From contig NZ_FQTY01000004.1 of the NCBI RefSeq assembly GCF_900128955.1, positions 124,001 to 188,000 on the forward strand: a stretch of DNA of 64,000 bases. Reading direction: 5' to 3'. The translations under genes were made by a program, and so were the position numbers. This stretch comes from Tissierella praeacuta DSM 18095 (GTDB taxonomy: Bacteria; Bacillota; Clostridia; Tissierellales; Tissierellaceae). Positions 34,129 through 45,029 of the stretch are shown here, piece after piece; within the stretch, counting starts at the first letter, position 1, and every line of letters begins with the position of its first letter. Under the pieces are notes generated by a model. That model was not told the origin of the DNA, did not search any database, and worked only from the letters and a program-made list of their open reading frames with translations.

Positions 34129-36954
34129 TTAATCCAATACCTTTTTCAAAAACTGTCCTGTATATGATTTCTTCACCTTAGCTACTTCCTCTGGAGTTCC
34201 TGTAGTTACAATAGTTCCTCCCTTATCTCCGCCTTCTGGTCCTAAGTCTATAATATAATCCGCTGTTTTTATAACATCTAGATTGTGCTCTATAACTACT
34301 ACAGTATTTCCTCCCTCTACAAGCTGATTTAATACTTTTATTAGTTTATGAATATCAGCTACATGAAGTCCCGTAGTTGGTTCATCTAATATATAAATAG
34401 TCTTTCCTGTGGATCTCTTAGATAATTCCGTTGCCAACTTTACTCTTTGAGCTTCTCCACCTGATAATTCTGTTGATGATTGACCTATTTTTATATATCC
34501 TAGTCCTACATCAAATAAAGTTTCTAGTTTCCTAGATATTTTAGGTATATTTTTGAAAAACTCTACTCCTTCTTCCACTGTCATATCCAATACATCTGAA
34601 ATAGTTTTTCCTTTATATTTTACTTGAAGGGTTTCCCTATTATATCTCTTTCCTTTACATACCTCACATGGTACATATACATCTGGAAGAAAGTGCATCT
34701 CCACTTTTAATATTCCATCACCGCTACAAGCTTCACATCGTCCGCCCTTTACATTGAAGCTAAATCTGCCTTTTTGATATCCTCTCATCTTTGCTTCATT
34801 TGTCATGGCAAATACGTCCCTTATATGATCAAATACTCCCGTATAAGTAGCAGGATTTGACCTTGGCGTCCTACCTATTGGTGACTGGTCTATATCTATT
34901 ACCTTATCTAAATATTCGATTCCTTTTATTTCTTTATACTTTCCTGCTTTTGTCTTTGCACCATTTAGCTTTTGTGCCAAGGTTTTATGAAGAATTTGAT
35001 TAACTAAAGAAGATTTTCCTGAGCCTGATACTCCTGTAACACAAGTAAATAATCCTAGAGGAATTTTTACATCTATGTTTTTTAAATTATTCTCCTCTGC
35101 ACCAATTATCTCCAGCCATTTCCCATTAGGTTGTCTTCTTTCCTTTGGAACTTCAATTTTTTTCTTACCTGAAAGATATAAACCTGTTATAGACTCAGGA
35201 TTACTCTTTATTTCATCAACTGTTCCTTCCCCTACTATATAGCCTCCATGAATACCTGCACCTGGTCCTATATCCACAATATGATCTGCTGCATACATAG
35301 TATCTTCATCATGTTCCACTACTATTAATGTATTCCCTAAATCAGTTAAATTCCTTAATGTTTTTAATAATTTTTCATTATCCCTTTGATGTAATCCAAT
35401 ACTAGGTTCATCTAATACATAAACTACACCTACAAGACTAGAGCCTATTTGAGTTGCCAATCTAATTCTTTGAGATTCACCACCAGATAATGTACCTGCT
35501 GTACGAGAAAGAGTTAAATAATCTAGTCCTACATCCTTTAGGAAATTTAACCTCTCTTTAATTTCCTTAAATACTTGTTGTCCTATGATTTGCTGTTTTT
35601 CTGTAAGAACTAAATTGTCAAAGAATTCTATTGCTTTAGTAATGGATAAATCAGTCAATTGGGCTATATTCAACTTATTTATTCTTACAGCCAATACCTC
35701 ATCTTTTAATCTTCTGCCTTTACAAGTTGGGCAGGGATTTTCTGCCATATATTCATCTATTTTATTTCTCATATAATCAGAATTAGTTGCTGCATATCTT
35801 CTTTCTAAATTTGGAATTATGCCTTCAAATTTCCCTTTAAAATCTCTCATACCTTCTTCGTCAAAATGACTAAGAAATTTAAAAGAAATCACTCTATCTG
35901 TACCATATAATAATTCTTCTATAAACTTTTGGGGTGCATCCTTTAGAGGTTTATCTGTGCTAAAATCATTGTCCTCTGCCAAGGTTTTAAATATTTGATA
36001 ATAATATGTGGATTCGTTGGAGCTAGAAAATGGTGCTATTCCACCTTCATCTATACTTAGGTTTAAATTTGGTATAACCAAGTCTTTATCTACCTCCTTA
36101 TAAAATCCTAAACCATTGCAAGTGGGACACATTCCAAAAGGACTGTTAAAAGAGAACATCCTAGGAGATAATTCTTCAATAGCTATATTACAATCGGGAC
36201 AAGATAGTTTCTCACTAAACATTATCTTTTCCTTTCCTATAAAATCTACTACAACAAGTCCATCTGCAAGTTTTAAAGCTGTTTCTAAGGAATCAGCTAA
36301 TCTTCCTTCTATACCTTCTTTAATCACTATTCTATCTACTACTACTTCTATAGTATGTTTTTTATTCTTCTCTAGTTTTATTTCCTCTCCAATATCATAC
36401 ATTTCGTCATCAATTATGACTCTGACAAAACCTTCTTTTTTAATATTTTCTAGTATCTTTACATGTTCACCTTTTTTTCCTCTAATAATTGGTGCTAATA
36501 TTTGAATCTTTGTTCTTTCTTCAAATTCCATTATTTTGTCCACCATTTGCTCTACTGTCTGGCTAGAGATTTCTTTTCCGCATTTATGACAATAAGGTGT
36601 ACCTATTCTAGCATATAATAGTCTTAAATAGTCATATATCTCTGTAACAGTCCCTACAGTTGACCTTGGATTTTTAGATGTTGTCTTTTGATCTATAGAA
36701 ATAGATGGAGATAACCCCTCTATATATTCTACATCTGGCTTATCCATTTGACCAAGAAATTGCCTAGCATAGCTAGATAAAGACTCTACATATCTTCTTT
36801 GTCCTTCTGCATATATGGTATCAAAGGCTAGAGAAGATTTCCCAGAACCTGATAATCCCGTAAAAACTATAAATTTATTTCTAGGAAGAGTTAAGGATAC
36901 ATCCTTTAGATTATTCTCCTTAGCTCCTCTTATTATTATTTCGTCCTTTGCCAT
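34129..36954 (-). CDS. uvrA: Excinuclease ABC subunit A
   Basis: 941-residue DNA damage recognition ATPase of nucleotide excision repair. Two ABC modules: Walker [16 protein letters not shown] near residue 31 and [15 protein letters not shown] near 640. Signature [17 protein letters not shown] and [17 protein letters not shown] follow. Zinc-binding pairs are seen: CHKCGKE, CPDC with CPTC, and CEACSGDG with CEVCKGKRY. Length is normal. It follows uvrB by 11 bases, so both are under the LexA-type site at 38949-38960. Confidence 0.98.
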   Translation of the reverse strand: MAKDEIIIRGAKENNLKDVSLTLPRNKFIVFTGLSGSGKSSLAFDTIYAEGQRRYVESLSSYARQFLGQMDKPDVEYIEGLSPSISIDQKTTSKNPRSTVGTVTEIYDYLRLLYARIGTPYCHKCGKEISSQTVEQMVDKIMEFEERTKIQILAPIIRGKKGEHVKILENIKKEGFVRVIIDDEMYDIGEEIKLEKNKKHTIEVVVDRIVIKEGIEGRLADSLETALKLADGLVVVDFIGKEKIMFSEKLSCPDCNIAIEELSPRMFSFNSPFGMCPTCNGLGFYKEVDKDLVIPNLNLSIDEGGIAPFSSSNESTYYYQIFKTLAEDNDFSTDKPLKDAPQKFIEELLYGTDRVISFKFLSHFDEEGMRDFKGKFEGIIPNLERRYAATNSDYMRNKIDEYMAENPCPTCKGRRLKDEVLAVRINKLNIAQLTDLSITKAIEFFDNLVLTEKQQIIGQQVFKEIKERLNFLKDVGLDYLTLSRTAGTLSGGESQRIRLATQIGSSLVGVVYVLDEPSIGLHQRDNEKLLKTLRNLTDLGNTLIVVEHDEDTMYAADHIVDIGPGAGIHGGYIVGEGTVDEIKSNPESITGLYLSGKKKIEVPKERRQPNGKWLEIIGAEENNLKNIDVKIPLGLFTCVTGVSGSGKSSLVNQILHKTLAQKLNGAKTKAGKYKEIKGIEYLDKVIDIDQSPIGRTPRSNPATYTGVFDHIRDVFAMTNEAKMRGYQKGRFSFNVKGGRCEACSGDGILKVEMHFLPDVYVPCEVCKGKRYNRETLQVKYKGKTISDVLDMTVEEGVEFFKNIPKISRKLETLFDVGLGYIKIGQSSTELSGGEAQRVKLATELSKRSTGKTIYILDEPTTGLHVADIHKLIKVLNQLVEGGNTVVVIEHNLDVIKTADYIIDLGPEGGDKGGTIVTTGTPEEVAKVKKSYTGQFLKKVLD

Positions 36955-36965
36955 TTACTTCACCT

Positions 36966-38930
36966 CTATTTTAGCTTCTTCTTTAATTCCATTATCTTAT
37001 CTCTAAGCTCTGCTGCTTTTTCAAAGTTTAATTCTTCTGCTGCTGTAAGCATTGCAGATTCTAATCCATCTATCATTCCTTCTATTTCTTCCTTGGAGAA
37101 TGTTTCTTCATATTTTACTTCGTCTTCTGCCACTATTGTTGCTTCTATTATTTCTCTTACACCTTTTTTTATAGACTGTGGTGTAATATTATGTTTTTTA
37201 TTATATTCATCTTGAATATTTCTTCTTCTATTAGTTTCAGATATGGCTCTTTCCATAGAATTAGTAATTCTATCAGCATACATAATTACTTTTCCTAAAA
37301 CGTTTCTCGCAGCTCTACCTGTAGTTTGGATTAAGGATGTTTCAGATCTTAAAAATCCTTCCTTGTCTGCATCTAATATGGCTACTAAAGATACCTCTGG
37401 TAAATCTAGTCCTTCTCTAAGCAAATTAATTCCCACTAAAACATCATGTTTCCCTAGTCTTAAATCTCTTATTATCTCCATTCTTTCTATAGTTTCCACA
37501 TCAGAATGAAGATAAGTAACTTTTATTCCAATATCTTTAAAATAGTTAGTTAAATCCTCTGCCATTTTTTTAGTTAAGGTTGTTACCAATACTCTTTCTT
37601 GTCGAGCTACTACTTTTCTAATTTCATTCACTAAATCATCTATCTGGTGCTCTGTCGGTCTTACTTCTATAATTGGATCAAGTAAACCTGTTGGTCTAAT
37701 AATTTGCTCTACTATATTTTCAGTATGAGAAAGTTCATAAGGACCAGGGGTAGCTGAAACATACAGTATTTGATTTATCATTGACTCAAATTCATTAAAT
37801 TTAAGAGGTCTGTTATCTAAAGCAGACGGAAGTCTAAATCCATATTCAACTAGATTTGTCTTTCTTGACTTATCCCCTTCGTACATACCCCTTATTTGTG
37901 GTATAGTAACATGAGATTCATCTACTATTATCAAGAAATCATCTGGAAAGTAATCTATCAAAGTAAAAGGTCTTGAACCAGCAGGTCTATTACTCAAATG
38001 TCTTGAATAGTTTTCTATCCCTTGGCAAAATCCCATTTCTTCCAACATTTCTAAATCATATCTAGTTCTTTGCTCTAATCTTTGAGCCTCAAGTAATTTT
38101 TCCTTATCTCTCAACTCCTTTAACCTTTCATCTAATTCTTTCTCTATAGTTTCTATTGCTCTCTTAACCTTATCTTCTGTAGTAGCATAGTGAGATGCAG
38201 GGAATATTGAAACATGATTCCTAAGTCCAATGACTTCACCCGTCAAAGAATTAACTTCTACTATCCTATCTATCTCATCTCCAAAAAATTCAATACGAAT
38301 AGTGTTTTCACTAGAAGAAGCTGGAAATATTTCTAGTATATCTCCCCTAACCCTAAAGGTTCCTCTAATAAAGTTAATGTCATTTCTAATATATTGGATA
38401 TCTATTAATTTTCTCATTATTTCATCTCTATCCTTTTCCATACCTGGTCTTAAAGATACTACAAGATTTTCATAATCTATAGGATCTCCTAAACCATAAA
38501 TACAGGATACAGATGCTACTATAATTACATCTCTCCTTTCAAACAATGCTGCTGTAGCGGAATGTCGCAATTTATCTATCTCATCATTAATAGATGCATC
38601 TTTTTCTATATAAGTATCAGATTGGGGTACATATGCTTCAGGTTGGTAATAATCATAATAACTAACAAAATATTCTACAGCATTGTTGGGAAAGAACTCC
38701 TTAAATTCAGAAGCCAATTGATATGCCAATGTTTTATTATGTGCTATAACCAAGGTCGGCTTTTGAACTCTCTCAATTATATTTGCCATAGTAAAAGTCT
38801 TTCCAGAACCAGTAACTCCAAGTAATACTTGGTGCTTTAAATTTTTATTTATACCTTCTTCCAACTTATTTATGGCTTCTGGTTGATCTCCAGTCGGTTT
38901 AAAACTTGATTCTATCTTAAATTTATTCAT
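36966..38930 (-). CDS. uvrB: Excinuclease ABC subunit B
   Basis: 654-residue helicase-like subunit that verifies damage and loads UvrC. Walker A is [13 protein letters not shown] near residue 39, the damage-probing beta-hairpin [20 protein letters not shown] near 92-111, and the helicase motifs [14 protein letters not shown] and [14 protein letters not shown] follow. The C-terminal UVR domain that binds UvrC ends the protein ([20 protein letters not shown]). The ATG follows CGAGGTG. Confidence 0.98.
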   Translation of the reverse strand: MNKFKIESSFKPTGDQPEAINKLEEGINKNLKHQVLLGVTGSGKTFTMANIIERVQKPTLVIAHNKTLAYQLASEFKEFFPNNAVEYFVSYYDYYQPEAYVPQSDTYIEKDASINDEIDKLRHSATAALFERRDVIIVASVSCIYGLGDPIDYENLVVSLRPGMEKDRDEIMRKLIDIQYIRNDINFIRGTFRVRGDILEIFPASSSENTIRIEFFGDEIDRIVEVNSLTGEVIGLRNHVSIFPASHYATTEDKVKRAIETIEKELDERLKELRDKEKLLEAQRLEQRTRYDLEMLEEMGFCQGIENYSRHLSNRPAGSRPFTLIDYFPDDFLIIVDESHVTIPQIRGMYEGDKSRKTNLVEYGFRLPSALDNRPLKFNEFESMINQILYVSATPGPYELSHTENIVEQIIRPTGLLDPIIEVRPTEHQIDDLVNEIRKVVARQERVLVTTLTKKMAEDLTNYFKDIGIKVTYLHSDVETIERMEIIRDLRLGKHDVLVGINLLREGLDLPEVSLVAILDADKEGFLRSETSLIQTTGRAARNVLGKVIMYADRITNSMERAISETNRRRNIQDEYNKKHNITPQSIKKGVREIIEATIVAEDEVKYEETFSKEEIEGMIDGLESAMLTAAEELNFEKAAELRDKIMELKKKLK

Positions 38931-38948
38931 ACTTACACCTCGTTATTT

Positions 38949-38960
38949 GAACATTTGTTC
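38949..38960. promoter_or_regulatory. LexA (SOS) box of uvrBA
   Basis: GAACATTTGTTC is a perfect GAAC-N4-GTTC, the Firmicute LexA core, 19 bases upstream of uvrB and immediately downstream of its predicted transcript start. Repression by LexA is expected. Confidence 0.85.
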
Positions 38961-38972
38961 CAGATATACTAT

Positions 38973-39000
38973 ATTATATAATATAATATTATTTTGTCAA
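38973..39000 (-). promoter_or_regulatory. Sigma-A promoter of uvrBA
   Basis: Minus strand TTGACA (38995-39000), 16-base spacer, TATAAT (38973-38978), both consensus. Confidence 0.75.
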
Positions 39001-39023
39001 AGTATATTATATAAATATATACT
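38994..39023 (+). promoter_or_regulatory. Promoter of the lipoprotein gene, -35 shared with uvrBA
   Basis: TTGTCA (38994-38999), 18-base spacer, TATACT (39018-39023) on the plus strand. Its -35 occupies the same bases as the uvrBA -35 on the other strand, so polymerase can use only one direction at a time. Confidence 0.5.
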
Positions 39024-39099
39024 ATAGTATATCCATGACAAAATTCTATATTGAAGAAACTAGATTAATATAGTAAACTATCTTTAGGAGGCGAATTTC

Positions 39100-40713
39100 A
39101 TGAAGCGGAATTTATTAATAATAATCACAGTATTTATTGCACTATTCTTTTTCGGTTGTGTTCCCAACAAAAAAGATTCCCTATTAACAGATGATGCAAG
39201 ATTTGAAGAAGAAGAAATCAAATATGAAATTGAACAGATACTTTTCTCTAAAAGCTTTCAATCCATTGAACCTTCTGTTGAAATTATGACAAATAATAAT
39301 AAGCTAAAAATATTAGCTTCTTTAGGATTAAGCGAATGTTCAGGTATCAATATCAATAGTATAATTAAAAAGGGTAGTGAAGTTAATATCCACGTTAGTG
39401 GAATTTATGATAAAAAACTTCCTCGTTTAGTAGTCCCTCAAGTAATTATGGAGATTAAAAAATCACAACTTAAAAAAGTTGAAGATTTAAAGTTTAATAT
39501 AGTTTATGATGATTACGAACCCTTAAAAATCAAATATGGTATTAATGATGTACTAAATAAAATTCAATCCCATTTTAAAATTTCCACAAAAAACTCTCCG
39601 AATTTTAATCTCATTAGAGCTGAGGATAATACTATAGTATGGGATATATCATATAACAATATATTTGATAAGGACAATCCAGAAACTCCTTTAGTAAATT
39701 TATACGCAAAAGTTAATGCAAATACGGGCGATATTATAAATTCAGAAAAAGTATCTATTTCTTCTTCATTAGATAACGGTCATATTTTAAATTATGTTAA
39801 TGATGGTCATATCTTATATAAAAAATCTCTATCTAATAAGGATACCAATGAAACTATTGAACAATTATGGGTTTATGACGATGCAAGTAATGAAAAAATC
39901 ATGCTCTATTCTTCAAATTTTAAAATATCTTCTGCACAATTTAGTACAAATTTAAATTATGTTTCCCTTATAGAAGTAAGTGACAGTGGAACGGGATTAT
40001 ATATAATCCCATTAGAAGATAAGAGAGCATATAAGATATCCTTTGAAGATAAATTTAGTCCCCAAATAATGAAATGGGATAATAAAGGGATTTTATATTT
40101 AATAGAAAATGATGATCATAAGTCAATAATCTACTCTTATAATGTAAAAAACAACAAGACTAATATAATAGGTGTTCTCAACAAAAATATTGAAAACATT
40201 GTAGCAATGGACAATACCTTTTTAATAACTGAAAAAAATCAAGATATGGCTAATAAAATCATATCTCTAACTAATGATTGGAAGGAATTTAAACTTATAG
40301 GCTATGGATTTAATCCAAAGTTTGTGGATAAGAATATAATTTCTTATTTACACAAAGATGAGAAAAAAGATACTAACTCTTTAGTATTTTATAATAATGA
40401 TAAAAATGCTAAGTCCTCTAATTTAAAATGTGATAATAATTTAAATTATGAAGCTTTTTCAAATGAAAAAATTCTAAATTATTCATTACTTCCAAAAGGT
40501 GATATTATCTACGTAAGGAAAAATGCTAACAATAATTTTACATTATGTGAATACTCCATTAGTAATATAAAGACTGAAACAATAGCTAATTTAATAGGTG
40601 ATAAAGCATATTATAATGAAGAAAAAAAACTTATATATTTAAATATAGTATTACCCTTTGATAATGAAAAAACAGAAATGATTTACTCTATAGATTTAAA
40701 TAAACTAAATTAA
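39100..40713 (+). CDS. Unknown surface lipoprotein, beta-propeller-like
   Basis: 537 residues, family not recognised. Signal peptide with lipobox FFFGC (Cys20). The first third (25-215) alternates charged helices and strands and contains a YkuD- or peptidase-propeptide-like stretch (NLYAKVNANTGDIINSEKVS). From about 220 on there are repeated four-stranded units such as LNYVSLIEVSDSGTGLYIIP, QIMKWDNKGILYLIEND and SIIYSYNVKNNKTNIIGVLN, resembling a six- or seven-bladed WD/TolB-type propeller. It probably acts at the outer face of the membrane. The ATG follows AGGAGGCG. It is monocistronic and ends in a strong terminator. Confidence 0.8.
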   Translation: MKRNLLIIITVFIALFFFGCVPNKKDSLLTDDARFEEEEIKYEIEQILFSKSFQSIEPSVEIMTNNNKLKILASLGLSECSGININSIIKKGSEVNIHVSGIYDKKLPRLVVPQVIMEIKKSQLKKVEDLKFNIVYDDYEPLKIKYGINDVLNKIQSHFKISTKNSPNFNLIRAEDNTIVWDISYNNIFDKDNPETPLVNLYAKVNANTGDIINSEKVSISSSLDNGHILNYVNDGHILYKKSLSNKDTNETIEQLWVYDDASNEKIMLYSSNFKISSAQFSTNLNYVSLIEVSDSGTGLYIIPLEDKRAYKISFEDKFSPQIMKWDNKGILYLIENDDHKSIIYSYNVKNNKTNIIGVLNKNIENIVAMDNTFLITEKNQDMANKIISLTNDWKEFKLIGYGFNPKFVDKNIISYLHKDEKKDTNSLVFYNNDKNAKSSNLKCDNNLNYEAFSNEKILNYSLLPKGDIIYVRKNANNNFTLCEYSISNIKTETIANLIGDKAYYNEEKKLIYLNIVLPFDNEKTEMIYSIDLNKLN

Positions 40714-41765
40714 AAATCCCTAGGGACTATTATAAGTCCTAGGGGTTTTCTTTTTCCATAATATTTCTTTGTTGATAATCCAGATTTTATATTAAAAAAT
40801 TCAACCTTCATTCTATTTACTTGGATTTTCATAATATCTTCTAAATCTTTATTATTATTTACTTCCACCCCGTTTATTTTAAGTAATATATCTCCTGTTT
40901 CCATTCCTATTTTATATGCTATTGTATTTGGTATTACTTCTAATACCTTTACACCTTTATCAAAAGATGTAGTAAATATTGGGGATCTGTTGTTTTCAAT
41001 AGTCTTATTTCGCAAGATAATATACTCGTGTCCTAACAAGGCAAATAATGGTGGTATAAAAAGATTATCTATAGTCTTCGATATATATAATAGAATAATA
41101 CTATATAAAAATAATATTATAGAGGTTTTTATCACCTTTTTCCTAGGATAAGATACTATAGAATAATCTCCATAACTAAGGATTGCCATAAGAGTAATGG
41201 GGTGAATTAGTCCATCACCAATAAATATTACAAAAGGAATAGGCCAAAATCGATTCATATTAAAGCCCCCAACAACCTGAGATTTTGTTTCAAAGAAAAC
41301 AGGTACTCTATTTCTGCCTCCATCAAAAAAAATCAATATACTCTCAACTATATGAAGTACTGCAACTACAGACATTACCTGGGAAATTTGAATCTTTGGA
41401 TATCCTATTATTAAACTTATTAAAGACACTATCCCTCCACCATAGGAAAAACACATATATCTAGGATTTATAAGGGATAAAAAAATTGCAACAATCAATA
41501 CATACATAAAATCCTTAGGTATTACAACTACACCTAGATAAATAAATATTACAGTTGTAATTATGCCTCCAAATATTCCAAATATAGTTGATATAATTAA
41601 TTTTAACAAGGCGGATTTTTTATATCCTAAAATCTCCTTTTCTATTTTTCCTATTTTTATATATTGGAAGTATATAATACATAGGACTGCAATAAAAAAA
41701 GGAGATCTTAAAGTATTTATAATGTCTATTATTGTAAAATACACAATCTGATATAAACCGTACAT
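40710..41765 (-). CDS. PDZ-domain multispanning membrane protein (MinJ-like)
   Basis: 351-residue integral membrane protein with about eight helices (residues 15-245) and a C-terminal PDZ domain (about 255-340: EVIPNTIAYKIGMETGDILL then KINGVEVNNNKDLEDIMK). This architecture occurs in MinJ of Bacillus, which links the Min system to the division site, and in similar proteins that follow ctpA in many Firmicutes. The last residues are encoded by the opposite gene's terminator. It starts 23 bases after the ctpA stop codon, and its stop codon overlaps the end of the convergent lipoprotein gene. Confidence 0.83.
   Translation of the reverse strand: MYGLYQIVYFTIIDIINTLRSPFFIAVLCIIYFQYIKIGKIEKEILGYKKSALLKLIISTIFGIFGGIITTVIFIYLGVVVIPKDFMYVLIVAIFLSLINPRYMCFSYGGGIVSLISLIIGYPKIQISQVMSVVAVLHIVESILIFFDGGRNRVPVFFETKSQVVGGFNMNRFWPIPFVIFIGDGLIHPITLMAILSYGDYSIVSYPRKKVIKTSIILFLYSIILLYISKTIDNLFIPPLFALLGHEYIILRNKTIENNRSPIFTTSFDKGVKVLEVIPNTIAYKIGMETGDILLKINGVEVNNNKDLEDIMKIQVNRMKVEFFNIKSGLSTKKYYGKRKPLGLIIVPRDF
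40716..40750 (+). terminator. Terminator of the lipoprotein gene
   Basis: CCCTAGGGACT (40718-40728) with AGTCCTAGGGG (40735-40745), 6-base loop, then TTTTCTTTTT. It lies inside the 3' coding end of the convergent PDZ gene. Confidence 0.88.
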
Positions 41766-41788
41766 ACTTTAATTCTCCTCTTTAAAGA

Positions 41789-43012
41789 TTATTTAATTTT
41801 AGTTTTTATTTCTTCTAAGGCTTTTCTTAATTGATTATCTTCCTTTAAGTTGTTTACCCCAATTTCTTCAACACCATCTGTTAATTCCACCACTATATCT
41901 GGCTCAATTCCTATACCATGAATATTTATACCATTTGGCGTAAAATATTCTGATATGGTTAATCTCAATCCTGAGCCGTCATCTAAATCCTTAATCCTCT
42001 GTACTACACCTTTTCCAAATGTAGTTGTTCCAATTAAAGTTCCTCTCTTATGGTCTTTAACTGCGCCTGCAAGTATCTCTGATGCTGACGCTGATCCTTT
42101 ATTAACAAGTAGAACTAATGGATAGTCAACCATTTTTTTATCTGACTTTAAATATTCTCTTTTCCCATCCTTAGTTTGAGTATATACTATATCTCCTTCT
42201 CCCAATAATTCATCTGCTATATCAGCACATACATTTAATAATCCTCCAGGGTTATTTCTTAAATCTATAATCAAGCCCTTTATATTACGTTTTCCTAATT
42301 TATCTAGTTCTATTTTAAAATCCTTATATGTTAGCTCATCAAAGGATGTAATTTTTATATATCCTATATCATCATCTATTATATTGGATTTTACCGTAAC
42401 TAATCTTATAATTTCTCTAGTTACTTCAATATCAAATATATTGTTTTTGTTTTCTCTATTTTTTCTTAAAATAGTAAGTGACACTTTAGTATTTGGATCA
42501 CCCTTCATTACCTTTACTGCCTCATCCATATTTTCTCCAAAGTATTCTACTCCATTTACTTTAATTATCTTATCTCCACTCTTTATTCCAGCCCTCTCTC
42601 CTGGAGTATCTTCTATTGGGGAAACTACAGTTATTAAATTATCATCTCCTGGAGTAACTACCACCCCAATCCCTGCATAAGTTCCACTGGTTTGTTGTAA
42701 AAAAGATTCAAATTCCTCTTTAGTCATGTAAGTAGAATATGGGTCTTCCAGAGATTGAAGCATTCCCTTTAATTGTCCATCTATTAATTTCTTCTCATCT
42801 ACATCTCTTAAATAATTTTCCTTAACATAATCTTCCACCATCATTACCTTTGAAAACTCATTAAAGACTGACTTTAGTTTATTATATTCTGCTAAGGGAA
42901 TATATGCTTTGTTGCTAAATGTTACACTCATTAAATTGGTTAGACCAAAAGTAATTATATTTGTAACTACTAATAGAACTACCATTAATCTTATGACTTT
43001 CTTCTTAGACAT
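41789..43012 (-). CDS. ctpA: Carboxyl-terminal processing protease, S41 family
   Basis: 407-residue exported serine protease anchored by an N-terminal helix (VIRLMVVLLVVTNIITFGLT). A PDZ domain (about 95-180, with SGTYAGIGVVVTPGDD and IKSGDKIIKVNGVEY) is followed by the peptidase core with LRNNPGGLLNVCADIADELL and the Ser-Lys dyad in NKGSASASEILAGAVKDHKR. It processes or degrades extracytoplasmic proteins. In many Firmicutes it lies right after ftsEX and an M23 hydrolase; here an 8-kb block separates them. Confidence 0.94.
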   Translation of the reverse strand: MSKKKVIRLMVVLLVVTNIITFGLTNLMSVTFSNKAYIPLAEYNKLKSVFNEFSKVMMVEDYVKENYLRDVDEKKLIDGQLKGMLQSLEDPYSTYMTKEEFESFLQQTSGTYAGIGVVVTPGDDNLITVVSPIEDTPGERAGIKSGDKIIKVNGVEYFGENMDEAVKVMKGDPNTKVSLTILRKNRENKNNIFDIEVTREIIRLVTVKSNIIDDDIGYIKITSFDELTYKDFKIELDKLGKRNIKGLIIDLRNNPGGLLNVCADIADELLGEGDIVYTQTKDGKREYLKSDKKMVDYPLVLLVNKGSASASEILAGAVKDHKRGTLIGTTTFGKGVVQRIKDLDDGSGLRLTISEYFTPNGINIHGIGIEPDIVVELTDGVEEIGVNNLKEDNQLRKALEEIKTKIK

Positions 43013-43139
43013 TTTCTCACCTCTATAATTTTTGGGTTATACAGCTATTGTATTTATTTTACATGAAGATTATACCATTTATTGTTTACATTAAAAAGTA
43101 TAAAAAGCACATCATTTAATATAGCAATTATAGTATTTC

Positions 43140-44006
43140 CTATTTATACAGTTTACTTATAGCTATAAAATCCATATCATCATATTTTTTGGTCATTAGA
43201 AACAAATCATAAACTAAATTAGTAAACGGCAGCGGAATATCATCTACTGAATCTATAGCTGTTTTTATATCTTTCCTCATTAAGCTTAGCTTAAATCCAC
43301 CTTCAAAGTCTTCTTGCTCAAGTTTATGTAAATATCTATTTAGTGAATATGAATTTCCTGAACTTTGACTTATTACATCTTGCATAATATTTAAATCAAT
43401 TCCTTGCTTCTTAGCAACAGAAAAACCTTCTATTAATCCCATAGTATTTATAGCAATCATCATCTGATTAATTGATTTTAGAGTTTTTCCTGCTCCAAGT
43501 TTTCCTATATAATATATGTTTTGTCCAAATACGTCTAATACTTCCTTTATTTCATTAAAAACTTCTTCATTTCCCGACCCTAAAATAGTTAAGCTTCCAT
43601 TGATTGCACCTTTAACTCCTCCACTAACAGGAGCATCTATTACCTTTACATTCTTACTTCTATAATATTCTTCTACTTTTATTACAGTTTCTGGTGAGCA
43701 TGAAGTCATTTCAAGAATTATAGTATCCTTTTCCATATTATTGAAAAATGCTTCATCTAATAATACTGATTCTATTTCTTTATCGGATGGCAAAATGCTT
43801 ATAACCATATCTACTCCAATTGGGATTTCAGAAATACTTTTCTTATTTTTTGCACCAAGCAGCTCCAGTTCTTTAATTCTATCTAGGGATTCTTTTTTAC
43901 TACTATGTTTTGCTACATGAACTTCAAACCCATGTTTTAAAAGGTGTTTTGCTATGGGAAATCCCATAGCACCTAATCCTATAAAGCCAATCTTTTTAAT
44001 AAACAT
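43140..44006 (-). CDS. NAD(P)-dependent beta-hydroxyacid dehydrogenase
   Basis: 288-residue member of the 3-hydroxyisobutyrate/tartronate-semialdehyde reductase family. Rossmann motif GFIGLGAMGFPIAKHLL at the start, the substrate-binding signature DAPVSGGVKGAINGSLTI near 123-140, and the catalytic Lys in GAGKTLKSINQMM near 172. The acid substrate is not predictable; semialdehydes of malonate or methylmalonate, or glyoxylate-type compounds, are typical. It follows the EamA gene by 36 bases in the same direction and is the last gene of the metabolic block. Confidence 0.9.
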   Translation of the reverse strand: MFIKKIGFIGLGAMGFPIAKHLLKHGFEVHVAKHSSKKESLDRIKELELLGAKNKKSISEIPIGVDMVISILPSDKEIESVLLDEAFFNNMEKDTIILEMTSCSPETVIKVEEYYRSKNVKVIDAPVSGGVKGAINGSLTILGSGNEEVFNEIKEVLDVFGQNIYYIGKLGAGKTLKSINQMMIAINTMGLIEGFSVAKKQGIDLNIMQDVISQSSGNSYSLNRYLHKLEQEDFEGGFKLSLMRKDIKTAIDSVDDIPLPFTNLVYDLFLMTKKYDDMDFIAISKLYK

Positions 44007-44042
44007 ATTATAAACTCCTTAATACTTTTTTATAATCTACTA

Positions 44043-44918
44043 TTATACATTTGTTTTTTTATATCTATCAAAATAACCACTTATTCCAATTAAAGCTAAA
44101 ATAATAACTATACCTCCAAAAACTACTCTAGAATTCAAAGGATCTGAAAATAAAACTATACCTAAAATCGCAGCTATTAAAATTCTACTGGCAGATACAA
44201 TAGCACCTGTTGCATTATCTACATATTTATACCCCATAGTTATAAATACCTGACCTAATACTCCTGTTACTGCTGATAAAATTATGTCTAATAATACTTT
44301 TGTATCAGGCATTGCTAAATCTTTTATAACAAATGGTAGATTTATAATTGTTGCTAAAAGCATTACATAAAAAATTATAATATGAGATTCATCATACTTA
44401 CCAGCTTCTTTTAGAGATAATATACTAATAGCGGCAGCAATAGATGATAAAATAGAATAAACATCTCCTATATTTACACTACTGAAATCTGGAAATGCCA
44501 CTAAATAACACCCTAACATAATTGTACCTAGATATAAATAACTGCTTTTCTTTATCTTATCTTTATAAATTATAGGTGCTAATATTAAAACAAATACAGG
44601 ATATGTCATTTGTAACATATTTGCATTTGTTATTGTGGTATATTGAAAACCAAGAGAAAAAAGCATTATTGATATACTATTAAAGGCACTTCTAATGAAT
44701 ATATGCTTAAATCTATTTGGTTTAAAGGATTTTTTTGTAATAACTATATAAATAAACATTACTATTGTACCTAATAAAAATCTACTAAATGAATTAACCA
44801 TACCAGACATAGATGAATTCATAGTAACCATTTTACCAAAAGAAGAACTAGCTGCAAAACTTAATGCAGATAATAATACATATATTATCCCTATTAATGC
44901 TGAATTATTGTTTTTAAT
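44043..44918 (-). CDS. EamA/DMT family transporter, probable ATT start
   Basis: 291-residue drug/metabolite transporter with ten helices in two EamA repeats. The first ATG in frame is at 44831 and would cut off half of helix 1. Upstream the frame stays open for 29 more codons that read as a normal EamA N-terminus (SALIGIIYVLLSALSFAASS), beginning at ATT (44916-44918) with AGGAGGGG at the right distance. I therefore choose ATT as the start; there is no ATG, GTG or TTG. Members export amino acids or metabolites, and the namesake EamA exports cysteine and O-acetylserine, which fits the neighbouring CyuA-like gene. Confidence 0.8.
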   Translation of the reverse strand: MKNNNSALIGIIYVLLSALSFAASSSFGKMVTMNSSMSGMVNSFSRFLLGTIVMFIYIVITKKSFKPNRFKHIFIRSAFNSISIMLFSLGFQYTTITNANMLQMTYPVFVLILAPIIYKDKIKKSSYLYLGTIMLGCYLVAFPDFSSVNIGDVYSILSSIAAAISILSLKEAGKYDESHIIIFYVMLLATIINLPFVIKDLAMPDTKVLLDIILSAVTGVLGQVFITMGYKYVDNATGAIVSASRILIAAILGIVLFSDPLNSRVVFGGIVIILALIGISGYFDRYKKTNV

Positions 44919-44944
44919 TGTTATCCCCTCCTAAAAATAAAAAA

Positions 44945-44996
44945 GTTCATAAAATAAGCTTAACATAACCCTGCCATATTGGCTAGAGTTATGTTA
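44945..44996 (-). terminator. Terminator after the M20 gene, before EamA
   Basis: AACATAAC (44962-44969) pairs with GTTATGTT (44988-44995), with a further GCC/GGC inner stem. On the minus strand it is followed by AAGCTTATTTTATG and ACTTTTTTATTTTT. EamA starts only 44 bases on with no clear promoter between, so partial read-through is likely. Confidence 0.75.
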
Positions 44997-45029
44997 TTTG
45001 CTTTTATATATTAAAAGATTAAATAAATA

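Noticed and set aside
38562-38825. Plus-strand open frame inside uvrB
   Set aside because: Antisense to a highly conserved region (beta-hairpin and Walker A) of UvrB.
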